The notes: generated by a model from the letters alone, not told the origin. 64,000 nucleotides of DNA from Haberlea rhodopensis (GCA_907163345.1 CAJQUN010000138.1:744001-808000); one strand, 5' to 3'. Counted from the first letter of the stretch, positions 11,290 through 21,788 are shown. A program made the numbers and translations.

Positions 11290-11480
11290 TGGGTAAGACG
11301 CCCATGTGGTAGGATGCCACCCAAAGTACGTGAGTGGGTAAGATGCCCCCGTGGTAAGATGCCACGCAATGTTTATGATATGGTAAGACGCCATATGATT
11401 GGGTAAGATGCCCACGTGGTAAGATGCCACACGATGATGATGATATGGTAAGATGCCATACAATGGGGTAAGACGCCCTA
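11290..11480 (+). repeat. TAAG-loop micro-hairpin array, B 5' LTR
   Basis: About nine small inverted repeats share the loop TAAGAYG or TAGGATG while stems vary: TGGG/CCCA (11290-11304), GTGG/CCAC (11306-11320), ATATGG/CCATAT (11378-11396), TATGG/CCATA near 11444-11460. The same class is in element A at 2578-2812. Confidence 0.85.
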
Positions 11481-11906
11481 ATATATGAATAAGAGTCAGG
11501 GATAACAAGGAAGTCGAAGGACGACCAATAACCTTTACTTAACTAAGATGTTATGCATTATTGTATGCTTTTATATAATGTTAAGTAAATATGTTGCTCA
11601 CGATGTGTTATCCCTGTAGGTACACTTTTGGACCAAGGGCCTAGGGTCGGGTTGAGGAAGTGAGCTAAAGGGAGCATGATGAATGTAGGATGCAGGATTT
11701 TGATAGTCTCTACTCTAGGAGTAGTGTAAATCTATAGCTTTAACATTCTTTATTGGGAATGTAATTAAATAGCTTTTGGAAACTTTATTTTGGCCTGTAA
11801 TCTCCTTAGCTCAAGCTACGACCGGAACCCTTAAGAGGTTATAAATGCATGTTCTGTCCAATTTATGTGTACTAAATGATATTAAGGTAGGAAGACCCTA
11901 CATTAG

Positions 11907-11919
11907 TGGTATCAGAGCA
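11907..11919 (+). promoter_or_regulatory. Primer binding site of B
   Basis: TGGTATCAGAGCA, four bases after the LTR terminal CA. It is followed by the leader motif GAGTGAAGGGTAGCCTT (about 11941), which recurs after the PBS of D, D' and J and may serve packaging; that role is inferred. Confidence 0.9.
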
Positions 11920-12108
11920 GTGGTTCGATAACCCGGGAATGAGTGAAGGGTAGCCTTAGCAATATGTTAGCTAGGTGCTTACCTTCGAGCATGTTCTGTG
12001 CATAAGTTGCATATGAAGTATATGATGTTATGCTAACATGTTTTGTTTATCTAACGAAGTATTATACGAACTGCTTTTGGATCTTATTGTTAACCCTTGT
12101 GTTGCAGT

Positions 12109-12453
12109 ATGGCAGCAAACGTGGAGGTAGGTGACGCAGTGAGCGTCAATGCAAGTGCGGGGCGTACGAATCCCCTACCCCCGCCAGCTTTTGATGATGA
12201 GCCGGCCGAACAACAGTTGTTGCCAGGGGAGCTAAGCTTAACTCAGTTTCTCGCTTACCGACCCCCAACCTTTGAAGGAACCGAAACTGGGGAACGAGTT
12301 GAGGAATGGTTAGAAAGAATAGAGCAGATCTTTGTGGCAGCCCCATGTGCGAAGACAGCATGGATACGGTTAGCAGAGTTCCAGTTGGCCAAGAAGGAGC
12401 TAATGTGGTGGAAGACCACCATGGTTAGAGCAAGAGGCTCAAGGTCATGAAGT
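12109..12453 (+). pseudogene. gag: gag, N-terminal fragment of element B
   Basis: Start chosen at the ATG at 12109 (MAANVEV), which aligns with the starts in C, D, D' and J; the upstream in-frame ATG at 12097 lies in the leader. It encodes the proline-rich N-terminus (NPLPPPAF) and the beginning of the retrotransposon capsid domain ([33 protein letters not shown]). Compared with C it has a 1-nt change in frame just after MWWKTT, and it is cut at about 12453 by the inverted fragment C. Gag builds the cytoplasmic virus-like particle. The remaining capsid and the knuckle resume at 15586, after loss of about a dozen bases relative to copy C. Confidence 0.85.
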
Positions 12454-13378
12454 GGCCCTTTTCGCCACAAACATAGCACCCCACACAATCTTTCGTCGGA
12501 TGTGGTTGCCCACAAAGAGTGCATTGGATCTTCCCGGATCTGTCTCCCTGAGACTGCCCCCTTCCAGATGGGGCATCACTCCTTCGGTTCCCTTTCCATC
12601 TATTGTCAGACCTCTTACCACTGAACCTTGACGCCGATGAGTTTCCCCTTGACTTGAACTGATCATTCCTTGGCTTCAAATTATCCGGAGTGGATTTCTG
12701 AGAGGGTGCCGATGATGGTACAACATCAGGGTATGCACCCACTCCTAGTTCGGCCAGCTCAGCACGTGAGAGTGCATCGTCAAAGCAAGTAGGGCCATAA
12801 GTGATCACCCTATCGTATAGCTCCGGCCTCAAACCTTTCATGAAATTCCTCATCTTTGCTTGCGTGCTCGTGGCAATGTGAGGCACATATCTGAGCAAGG
12901 AGCAAAACTGAAGAGCATAATCTGACACTGACATATTACCTTGCTTGAGGTGAGTGAATTCATCCTCCTTAGCCTGTCGTGCTGTAGCCGAGAAATAACG
13001 GTTCAGAAAGCGAGTTCGAAACATTTTCCAGTTAACTTCATGACCTTGAGCCTCTTGCTCTACCACGGTGGTCTTCCACCACATTAGCGCCTTCTTGGCC
13101 AACTGGAACTCTGCTAACCGTATCCATGCTGTCTTCGCACATGGGGCTGCCACAAAGATCTGCTCTATTCTTTCTAACCATTCCTCAGCTCGTTCCCCAG
13201 TTTCGGTTCCTTCAAAGGTTGGGGGTCGGTAAGCAAGAAATTGAGTTAAGCTTAGCTCCCCTGGCAACAACTGTTGTTCGGCCGGTTCATCATCAAAAGC
13301 TGGCGGGGGTAGGGGATTCGTACGCCCCGCGCTTGCATTGACGCTCACTGCGTCACCTACCTCCACATTTGCTGCCAT
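12454..13378 (-). pseudogene. gag: gag of fragment C (truncated at the zinc knuckle)
   Basis: From the ATG at 13378 about 310 codons are open: MAANVEVGDAV, proline-rich stretch, capsid domain ([64 protein letters not shown]), a basic Ser/Arg-rich linker and the first half of the knuckle CYVCGEKGHF. After the join at about 12453 the frame runs into antisense B sequence and stops. This is the longest continuous gag of this subfamily here. It lies antisense to B, so transcription from B's own promoter would give an RNA complementary to it. Confidence 0.88.
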
Positions 13379-13567
13379 ACTGCAACACAAGGATTAACAA
13401 CAAGATCCAAAAGCAGTTCGTATAATACTTCGTTAGATAAACAAAACATGTCAGCATAACATCATATACTTCATATGCAACCTATGCACAAAACATGTTC
13501 GAAAGTAAGCACCTAGCTAACTTATTGCTAAGGATACCCTTCACTCATTCCCGGGTTATCTAACCAC

Positions 13568-13580
13568 TGCTCTGATACCA
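13568..13580 (-). promoter_or_regulatory. Primer binding site of fragment C
   Basis: Minus strand TGGTATCAGAGCA next to the LTR end at 13585. Confidence 0.88.
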
Positions 13581-13584
13581 CTAA

Positions 13585-15585
13585 TGTAGGGTCTTCCTAC
13601 CTTAATGTCAATTAGTACACATAAATTGGACAGAACATGCATTTATAACCTCTTATGGGTTCCGGTTGTAGCTTGAGCTAAGGAGATTACAGGCCAAAAT
13701 AAAATTTCCAAAAGCTATTTAATTACATTCCCATTAATGAATGTTATAGCTATAGTTTTACACTACTCCTAGAGTAGAGACTATCAAAATCCTGCGTCCT
13801 ACATTCATCATGCTCCCTTTAGCTTACCTCCTCAACCCGACCCTAGGCCCTTGGTCCAAAAGTGCACCTACAGGGATAACACATCGTGAGCATACACATA
13901 TTTACTTAACATTATATAAAAGCATACAATAATGCATAACATCTTAGTTAAGTAAAGGTAATTGGTCGTCCTTCGACTTCCTTTGTTATCCCTGACTCTT
14001 ATTCATATATTAGGGCGTCTTACCCCATTGTGTGGCATCTTACCATATCATAATCATCGTGTGGCATCTTACCATGTCATAATCATCGTGTGGCGTCTTA
14101 CCACGTGGGCATCTTACCCAATCATATGGCGTCTTACCATATCATAAACATTGCGTGGCATCTTACCACGGGGGCATCTTACCCACTCACATACTTTGGG
14201 TGGCATCCTACCACATGGGCGTCTTACCCAATCATACACGTCGTATGACCTTATCATAAACTTCGTCATTATAGACGTCCTCATAAACATCATTATCATA
14301 AACATCATCATAAGCATCATCATCGTAACATCATCATAAGCATCGTCATCGTAACATCATCGTAAGCATCATCATCGTAACATTATCATAAGCATCATCA
14401 TCATAAATATCATCATAGACATCATCATCATAAATATCATCATAGACATCATCATCATAACATCATCTTAAACATCATCATAATATGTAAGGGTATGGTT
14501 TACCGTCCGATGCTCGTACGTCTCTTACGTACCTTAATTCCAAAAGAAGGAGAAATCGTAGACTTTATCTCCTTGAAGTCGTCGGCACCTGGGATGGTTC
14601 TACATAACCATACAAATTGATATTAGAAGCTAAATATAGTCCAATATCCAAAAATCCCACATAAATATCAAAATTCCATTTTTTTACAGCTCGCGATCGA
14701 TCGCCGCCCAGGCGCGATCGATCGCGAGATCGCACTGGACGAGGGGCAAAAATTCTTTCCTTGGCGATCGATCGCCACTTTTGGCGCGATCGATCGCCAG
14801 CCTCGCCAATCGATCGCCCAAGAGTGGCGATCGATCGCCAAATGCTACTGGCGGGCACTGGAGGCTCGCGATCGATCGCCAAGAACGGGCGATCGATCGC
14901 CGAGTGCTGTGCTTCGAAATTTCGCCATTAATGCTCATTTTTCAAGCTCTTCCTCATGCCACCCAAAACCAAACTTCTTAACAACTTCAATAACATCATA
15001 ACCCACTAAAACCAACATAAAACACTTCAAAAATCATACCCCAACCATAAACAACACATACCCCAAACAAACCCACATAAAACATCAAAAACTTAACCCA
15101 TTTCAACACCAAACATCATGAAACTTATAGGAATGGTTCCATACCTCTTGTAGGCTCCAAATCCTAGCAAAAATCACACAAACAAAGTTTTTGTGGAACT
15201 TTTCTTCTCCTCTTTTGGTGGAACTCGAAAATGGGTAGGGTTTGGGGTTTGGGAAGTGATTTGGGGATTTTTTTAATAAAGTGAAAGGTAAAGGGGTTAA
15301 AGTGATGGGTAGAGGATTTAAAAAAAGGGGGGTTACTTTAACTTAATTAAAATTGTACCCCAAACTTAACATGATGTATAAAATGCTCCAACATAGTATT
15401 TTAAAGGCATTTTACAAGAATGCTCCAAACTTCATCTAAAATCACATCCTCTTCATATTTAATAATTAACACAATTAAATCATGTTAACATCTTAATACC
15501 CAACACATAAATCCATCAACACATGATACATCATATAAACATAATTAATGCCTTACTTGCAATTAATTAATTTCGGGGCATCACA
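13585..15585 (-). repeat. Fragment C 5' LTR (2001 bp)
   Basis: Same family as the B LTRs, inverted. GATCGATC-type sites start at 14694, 14715, 14765, 14787, 14807 (degenerate), 14828, 14869 and 14890: intervals 21, 50, 22, 20, 21, 41, 21, the mirror image of B. GTACGT inverted repeat at 14516-14532; TAAG-loop hairpin array at about 14020-14235. Confidence 0.9.
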
Positions 15586-18151
15586 GTTTCGAACTCGCTT
15601 TCTGAACCGTTATTTCTCGGCTGCAGCACGACAGGCTAAGGAAGATGAATTCACTCACCTCAAACAAGGTAATATGTCAGTGTCAGATTATGCTCTTCAG
15701 TTTTGCTCCTTGCTCAGATATGTGCCTCACATTGCCACGAGCACGCAAGCAAAGATGAGGAATTTCATGAAAGGTTTGAGGCCGGAGCTATACGATAGGG
15801 TTATCACTTATGGCCCTACTTGCTTTGACGATGCACTCTCACGTGCCGAGCTGGCCGAACTAGGAGTGGGTGCATACCCTGATGTTGTACCATCGTCGGC
15901 ACCCTCTCAGAAATCCACTCCGGATAATTTGAAGCCAAGGAATGATCAGTTCAAGTCAAGGGGGAACTCATCGGCGTCAAGGTTCAGCGGTAAGAGGTCT
16001 GACAATAGATGGAAAGGGAACCGAAGGAGTGATGCCCCATCTAGAAGGGGGCAGTCTCAGGGAGACAGATCCGGGAAGATCCAATGCACTCTTTGTGGGC
16101 AACCACATCTGACGAAAGATTGTATAGGGTGCTATGTTTGTGGCGACAAGGGCCACTTTGCTAGACAGTGTCCCAACAGGGGAAGTCAACAGGGTTCTGC
16201 GGGGAGGCCTGCGGATATGACAGCACAGCACAGACCCCCATTTGTGCCGCGTCAGCATGGAGGTCAGCCCATGGGGCCACCTCAAGGACAAGTCTATGCA
16301 TTGACAAGGGAGCAGGCTTCAGCGGCTCCGGAAGAGGTTATAGCGGGTACGTGTCTTTTATTTACGCACCCTGCTTTTATATTGATCGACACAGGTGCGT
16401 CACACTCTTTTGTGTCAACAAGTTTCGTGGAAAGACACCACATATGCACTTCTCCGTCGCCCACGCCTCTTATAGTCTCGACCCCCGCTGGAAGAAGTAT
16501 GATTACTGATCGGATCGTCTACAATGGCCTCATTTATTTTGAGGATAAAGAACTAAGGTCAGATTTGATTGTTCTGGGAATGTCAGATTTTGACTGCATT
16601 CTGGGCATCGACGTTCTGAACAGGTATCAGGCAGTTGTGAACTGCAGGCAGAGGACAGTACGGTTCAAATCCGATATGGGAATTCCATGGACGTTCTATG
16701 GGGATGGTTCTCGCTCAAAGATTCCATTGATATCTGGTGTCAAGATGGCACAGTTATTGGAAAGAGGCCACACACGATATCTCATATATGCCGTTGATGT
16801 TACGGAAAAGAAAGAAGAAGTAAAAGTTGAGGATGTGCCCGTAGTGGCGGAATTTCCCGATGTCTTTCCGGAGGAGATTCCCGGATTCCCACCGACGAGA
16901 GAGGTCGAGTTTGGGATTGAGTTACTACCGTGGACGTCAGCCATTTCTCGTGCCCCTTATAGGATGGCACCAGCGGAGCTTAGGGAATTAAAGATTCAGT
17001 TGCAAGAGCTCCTTGATAAAGGCTATATACGCCCTAGCGTATCGCCCTGGGGAGCACCAGTTTTATTTGTGAAGAAGAAAGATGGTTCGATGAGTTTGTG
17101 CATCGATTACAGACAACTGAACAAAGCTACAGTGAAGAATAAGTACCCACTCCCGAGGATCGATGATTTGTTTGATCAGTTGCAGGGTACGAGGCTCTAC
17201 AGTAAGATCGATCTGAGGTCGGGGTACCATCAGATTCGAGTAAGAGAAGAGGATGTTCAGAAGACAGCCTTCAGGACGAGGTATGGGCACTATGAATTCC
17301 TAGTCATGCCTTTTGGGGTGACAAATGCCCCGGCTGTTTTCATGAGTTTGATGAACAAGGTGTTCCAGCCATTTTTGGACCAATTCGTCATAGTTTTCAT
17401 TGACGATATACTCATCTACTCTCGGACCGAAGAAGATCATGTACGGCACTTGAGGACAGTACTTCAGATCCTCAGGGATCATCAGTTGTATGCAAAGCTT
17501 AGCAAGTGCGATTTCTGGTTGGACAGCGTGGTATTCCTATGCCATGTCATATCTAGCCAAGGGATATCTGTGGATCCCAGGAAGATTGAAGCTGTGATGG
17601 AGTGGGCAGCACCCACTTCTGTACCCGAGATACAGAGTTTTCTTGGCTTAGCAGGTTATTACCGACGTTTTGTCGAGGGATTTTCTAAGATCGCTAAGCC
17701 ATTGACACAGCTGACTCAGAAAGGAGTCCCATTCTTTTGGTCCGAATCTTGTGAGGAAAGCTTCCAAGAATTGAAGCGTCGTTTGACGACAGCGCCAGTG
17801 TTGGTGATTCCGTCTGAGGATAAGAGGTTTGCCTTGTACACGGATGCATCATTGCAGGGTTTGGGCTGCGTATTGATGCAAGACAGACAAGTGGTCGCCT
17901 ATGCTTCGAGACAGTTGAAGCCTCATGAGACCAGATACCCAGTCCATGATCTGGAACTGGCGGCTATCATTTTCGCCTTGAAGATTTGGCGTCATTACCT
18001 TTATGGTACTACGTTTACCATCTTTACGGACCATAAGAGCCTAAAGTTTCTATTTACTCAGGCTGAACTGAACATGCGTCAAAGAAGATGGATGGATTTA
18101 CTCAAGGATTATGACTGTGAAATTGAGTACCATCCTGGTAAAGCAAATTAA
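15586..18151 (+). CDS. gag-pol: gag C-terminus, protease, reverse transcriptase and RNase H of element B
   Basis: Coding homology begins at 15588 ([11 protein letters not shown]), directly after the C LTR end; an ATG at 15548 lies in the antisense LTR and is accidental. Domains: capsid C-terminus to about 15880; basic linker; CCHC knuckle [14 protein letters not shown] near 16130-16170; aspartic protease with LIDTGASHS near 16380-16410; reverse transcriptase with [10 protein letters not shown] near 17155, MPFGVTNAP near 17310 and the catalytic FIDD near 17396-17408; RNase H with YTDAS near 17840 and DHKSLKFLF near 18030. Gag, protease and RT share one frame. A 1-nt deletion at about 18149, after YHPGKAN, gives a premature TAA before the integrase. 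Confidence 0.92.
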
Positions 18152-19743
18152 TAGCAGACGCCTTAAGTCGGAAGGTGAAGAGCACTGCTGAGGATGTTAT
18201 GTGTTTATCAGCTTTGATGACTTCCTATTGCCATCTGGGCTATGACTTCGATGTAGACACGTCGCCGGTGCGAGTGTCGACCTTATTGGCCGAGCCAGAT
18301 GTATTTGAGGCTATCAAGAAAGCCTAGAGGTCGGATGATGAAGTGCAGAGATGGTCATCGATAGCACTTCGAGGTCAGCCAACAAAGTTTAGAGTGGCTG
18401 AAGATGATTCACTAAGGCTGGGCAACCGATGGGTAGTCCCAGATACACCAGAGTTACGTAAAGGAATTTTAGAACGGGCTCATAGTAGCCGATTCAGTAT
18501 CCACCCCGGAGGAAGAAAGATGTACAAGGACCTAAGTGGTCAATTCTGGTGGAGACGCATGAAGCATGATGTGATCAGTTATGTTAAGAGATGTTTAATC
18601 TGCCAACAAGTAAAGGCAGAAAGGCAGAGGCCTGGTGGCGAGCTGAAGAGCTTGGAGGTACCTAAGTGGAAGTGGGAGCATATATCTATCGACTTCGTGA
18701 CCCACTTGCCAAGGTCGGCCTCTGGATTTGATGCGATCTGGGTGATCGTGGATAGGCTGACGAAGGTGGCTCATTTCATCCCTTACAGTATGACTTTTAC
18801 GTATCTAAAGATGGCCCAATTATATGTACGGGATGTAGTGAGGTTGCATGGGATTCCAGTCTCGATCGTGTCTGACAGAGACCCAAGGTTTACTTCTCAT
18901 TTCTGGGAGGGTCTCCAGACAGCTTTGGGCACTGAGGTGAGACTAAGTACAGCTTATCACCCTCAGACTGATGGCCAAACGGAGCGTACTATACAGACGC
19001 TCGAAGATATGCTGAGGGCATGTGTTTTGGAGTTTGATACTCCGTGGCAAGAATCTATGCCACTGGTAGAGTTCTCATACAATAACAGCTATCAGGCGAG
19101 CATTCAAATGGCCCCTTTTGAAGCTCTCTACGGACGACGATGTAGGTCACCGCTGTATTGGGAGGACTTGACGAGTAAAGCGGTCGGAGGACCGGATATG
19201 ATTAAGGACATGGAGGAAAAGATTAAGATGATACGCTTAAAGATGAAAGCGGCCCAAGATAGGCAAGCAGCCTATAAAAATAAGCGGCGACGGCCGCTAG
19301 AATTTCAAGTGGGAGACAAGGTCTTCTTGAAAATCTCACCCTTCAGAGGTGTTGTTCGTTTTGGTATGCGGGGGAAGTTATCCCTGAGGTATTTTGGACC
19401 GTATGAGGTATTACAGCGTATCGGCACTTTGGCTTACCGATTGGCTCTACCGCCGTCTTTATCTGGGATTCATGATGTTTTCCATGTTTCTATGCTACGG
19501 AAGTATGAGCCAGACCCGTCTCATGTTTTACAGCCTACTGAAGTGCAGTTAGACTCAGATGTATCCTACGTTGAACGACCGGTCAAAATTCTGGATCGTG
19601 AGGATCGCAGACTACGAAGTAAAGTTATACCGATGGTCAAAGTTCAGTGGGATCGTCAGGGTGTCGAGGAGGCTACGTGGGAGACGGAGCGGCATATAAT
19701 GCAGCATTACCCCGAACTATTTTCTGGTATGATTTATGTTTAG
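18152..19743 (+). pseudogene. pol: Integrase and chromodomain-like tail of element B
   Basis: Continuation of pol after the frameshift. A further in-frame TAG lies near 18325 where J has CAG. From 18343 the frame is open for 466 codons: HHCC zinc domain (HPGGRKMYKDL ... CLICQQVK) near 18505-18610; catalytic D,D,E positions in SIDFVTHLP (about 18690), VSDRDPRF (about 18868) and [11 protein letters not shown] (about 18977); a GRRCRSPL segment; and a C-terminal chromodomain-like tail ([18 protein letters not shown]) near 19640-19690. Integrase inserts the cDNA; the tail would direct it to chromatin. TAG at 19741 ends the gene about 46 bases before the PPT. Confidence 0.9.
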
Positions 19744-19765
19744 TTTCTTTTGGGTAAGTGGATGC

Positions 19766-19801
19766 GATTTCGAGGACGAAATCTTGTAAGTAGGGGAGTA
19801 A
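19766..19801 (+). promoter_or_regulatory. Pre-PPT hairpin and PPT of element B
   Basis: GATTTCG (19766-19772), AGGA loop, CGAAATC (19777-19783), then AAGTAGGGGAGTAA directly before the 3' LTR. The purine tract primes plus-strand synthesis; the role of the hairpin is unknown. Confidence 0.8.
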
Positions 19802-21788
19802 TGTGATGCCCCGAAATTAATTAATTGCAAGTAAGGCATTAATTATGTTTATATGATGTATCATGTGTTGATGGATTTATGTGTTGGGTATTAAGATGTT
19901 AACATGATTTAATTGTGTTAATTATTAAATATGAGGAGGATGTGATTTTAGATGAAGTTTGGAGCATTCTTGTAAAATGCCTTTAAAATACTATGTTGGA
20001 GCATTTTATACATCATGTTAAGTTTGGGGTACAATTTTAATTAAGTTAAAGTAACCCCTTTTTAAATCCTCTACCCATAACTTTAACCCCTTTACCTTTC
20101 ACTTTATTAAAAATCCCCAAATCACTTCCCAAACCCCAAACCCTACCCATTTTCGAGTTCCACCAAAAGAGGAGAAGAAAAGTTCCACAAAAACTTTGTT
20201 TGTGTGATTTTTGCTAGGATTTGGAGCCTACAAGAGGTATGGAACCATTCCTATAAGTTTTATGATGTTTGGTGTTGAAATGGGTTAAGTTTTGATGTTT
20301 TATGTGGGTTTGTTTGGGTATGTGTTGTTTATGGTTGGGGTATGATTTTTTGAAGTGTTTTATGTTGGTTTTAGTGGGTTATGATGTTATTGAAGTTGTT
20401 AAGAAGTTTGGTTTTGGGTGGCATGAGGAAGAGCTTGAAAAATGAGCATTAATGGCGAAATTTCGAAGCACAGCACTCGGCGATCGATCGCCCGTTCTTG
20501 GCGATCGATTGCGAGCCTCCAGTGCCCGCCAGTAGCATTTGGCGATCGATCGCCACTCTTGGGCGATCGATCGGCGAGGCTGGCGATCGATCGCGCCAAA
20601 AGTGGCGATCGATCGCCAAGAAAAGAATTTTGCCCCTCGTCCAGTGCGATCTCGCGATCGATCGCGCCTGGGCAGCGATCGATCGCGAGCTGTAAAAAAA
20701 TGGATTTTTGATATTTATGTGGGATTTTTGGATATTGGACTATATTTAGCTTCTAATATCAATTTGTATGGTTATGTAGAACCATCCCAGGTACCCACGA
20801 CTTCAAGGAGATAAAGTCTACGATTTCTCCTTCTTTTGGAATTAAGGTACGTAAGAGACGTACGAGCATCGGACGGTAAACCATACCCTTACATATTATG
20901 ATGATGTTTAAGATGATGTTATGATGATGATTTCTATGATGATATTTATGATGATGATGTCTATGATGATATTTACGATGATGATGCTTATGATGATGTT
21001 ACGATGATGATGCTTATGATGATGTTACGATGATGATGCTTATGATGATGTTACGATGATGATGCTTATGATGATGTTACGATGATGATGCTTATGATGA
21101 TGTTTATGATAATGATGTTTATGAGGACGTCTATAATGACGAAGTTTATGATAAGGTCATACGACGTGTATGATTGGGTAAGACGCCCATGTGGTAGGAT
21201 GCCACCCAAAGTACGTGAGTGGGTAAGATGCCCCCGTGGTAAGATGCCACGCAATGTTTATGATATGGTACGACGCCATATGATTGGGTAAGATGCCCAC
21301 GTGGTAAGATGCCACACGATAATGATGATATGGTAAGATGCCGTACAATGGGGTAAGACGCCCTAATATATGAATAAGAGTCAGGGATAACAAGGAAGTC
21401 GAAGGACGACCAATAACCTTTACTTAACTAAGATGTTATGCATTATTGTATGCTTGTATATAATGTTAAGTAAATATGTGTATGCTCACGATGTGTTATC
21501 CCTGTAGGTACACTTTTGGACCAAGGGCCTAGGGTCGGGTTGAGGAAGTGAGTTAAGGGAGCATGATGAATGTAGGATGCAGGATTTTGATAGTCTCTAC
21601 TCTAGGAGTAGTGTAAATCTATAGCTTTAACATTCTTTATTGGGAATTAATTAAATAGCTTTTGGAAACTTTATTTTGGCCTGTAATCTCCTTAGCTCAA
21701 GCTACGACCGGAACCCTTAAGAGGTTATAAATGCATGTTCTGTCCAATTTATGTGTACTAAATGATATTAAGGTAGGAAGACCCTACA
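19802..21788 (+). repeat. Element B 3' LTR (1987 bp)
   Basis: Near-identical to the 5' LTR, with the same modules: array 20481-20685, intact AACCATCCCAGG near 20780, GTACGT inverted repeat 20847-20863, microsatellite 20897-21125, TAAG-loop hairpins to about 21365, acceptor-like end at 21507. Small differences include one GATT for GATC in the second array site and one disrupted hairpin near 21340. Confidence 0.92.
20481..20685. repeat. Phased GATCGATC palindrome array, B 3' LTR
   Basis: Eight sites with the same layout as the 5' LTR. Site two reads CGATCGATTG, a C-to-T change within the core. Confidence 0.9.

Larger units (their letters stand above)
10988..11619 (+). promoter_or_regulatory. 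Putative leader intron in B LTR (GTACGT donor to CCCTGTAG acceptor)
   Basis: AAG/GTACGTAAG at 10988 is close to the plant 5' splice consensus and TTATCCCTGTAG/G ending at 11619 is acceptor-like. The 632-bp segment between holds the family-specific microsatellite and hairpin arrays, while flanking sequence is conserved among families. Splicing itself is an inference; alternatively the GTACGT-AAGAG-ACGTAC inverted repeat is selected as a hairpin. Confidence 0.4.
9941..11902 (+). repeat. Element B 5' LTR (1962 bp)
   Basis: TGTGATGCC...CCCTACA. In order: TATA-like TTTATAC near 10144; GATCGATC array 10621-10826; TTCTAATAT...GTAGAACCGTCCCAGG near 10893-10932; GTACGT inverted repeat 10988-11004; GATGAT microsatellite 11035-11276; TAAG-loop hairpins 11290-11480; acceptor-like CCCTGTAG/G ending at 11619; CTACTC/GAGTAG hairpin 11710-11724; LTR end followed by PBS. 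Reading-frame fragments in the LTR are by-products of the repeats. Confidence 0.92.
12450..15585 (-). mobile_element. Fragment C: inverted 5' LTR plus gag of a B-type element inside B gag
   Basis: Minus strand: complete LTR (15585 down to 13585), PBS (13580-13568), leader, gag from 13378 to the zinc knuckle at about 12454, then an abrupt join to plus-strand B gag. The right end is a clean LTR terminus (CATCACA/GTTTCG), as made by integrase. The left end is not an LTR terminus but a gag-gag join sharing AAGT (12450-12453), so the remainder of C (pol and other LTR) was deleted by end joining. No matching TSD survives. Confidence 0.87.
9941..21788 (+). mobile_element. Element B: Tekay-like Ty3/gypsy, rearranged inside gag
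   Basis: 11,848 bp between TGATT duplications. Order: 5' LTR 9941-11902, PBS 11907-11919, gag start 12109-12453, inverted fragment C 12450-15585, rest of gag and pol 15586-19743, PPT 19787-19801, 3' LTR 19802-21788. The two LTRs differ by roughly a dozen substitutions and small indels by eye, so insertion is fairly recent. Coding is broken by C, by a 1-nt deletion at about 18149 and by a stop at about 18325. Inserted in A2 about 30 bp downstream of A2's TATA box. Confidence 0.9.

Noticed and set aside
15548..15587. ATG at 15548 as start of a Gag-Pol protein
   Set aside because: The first 13 codons are antisense LTR sequence of fragment C; gag homology starts only at 15588.
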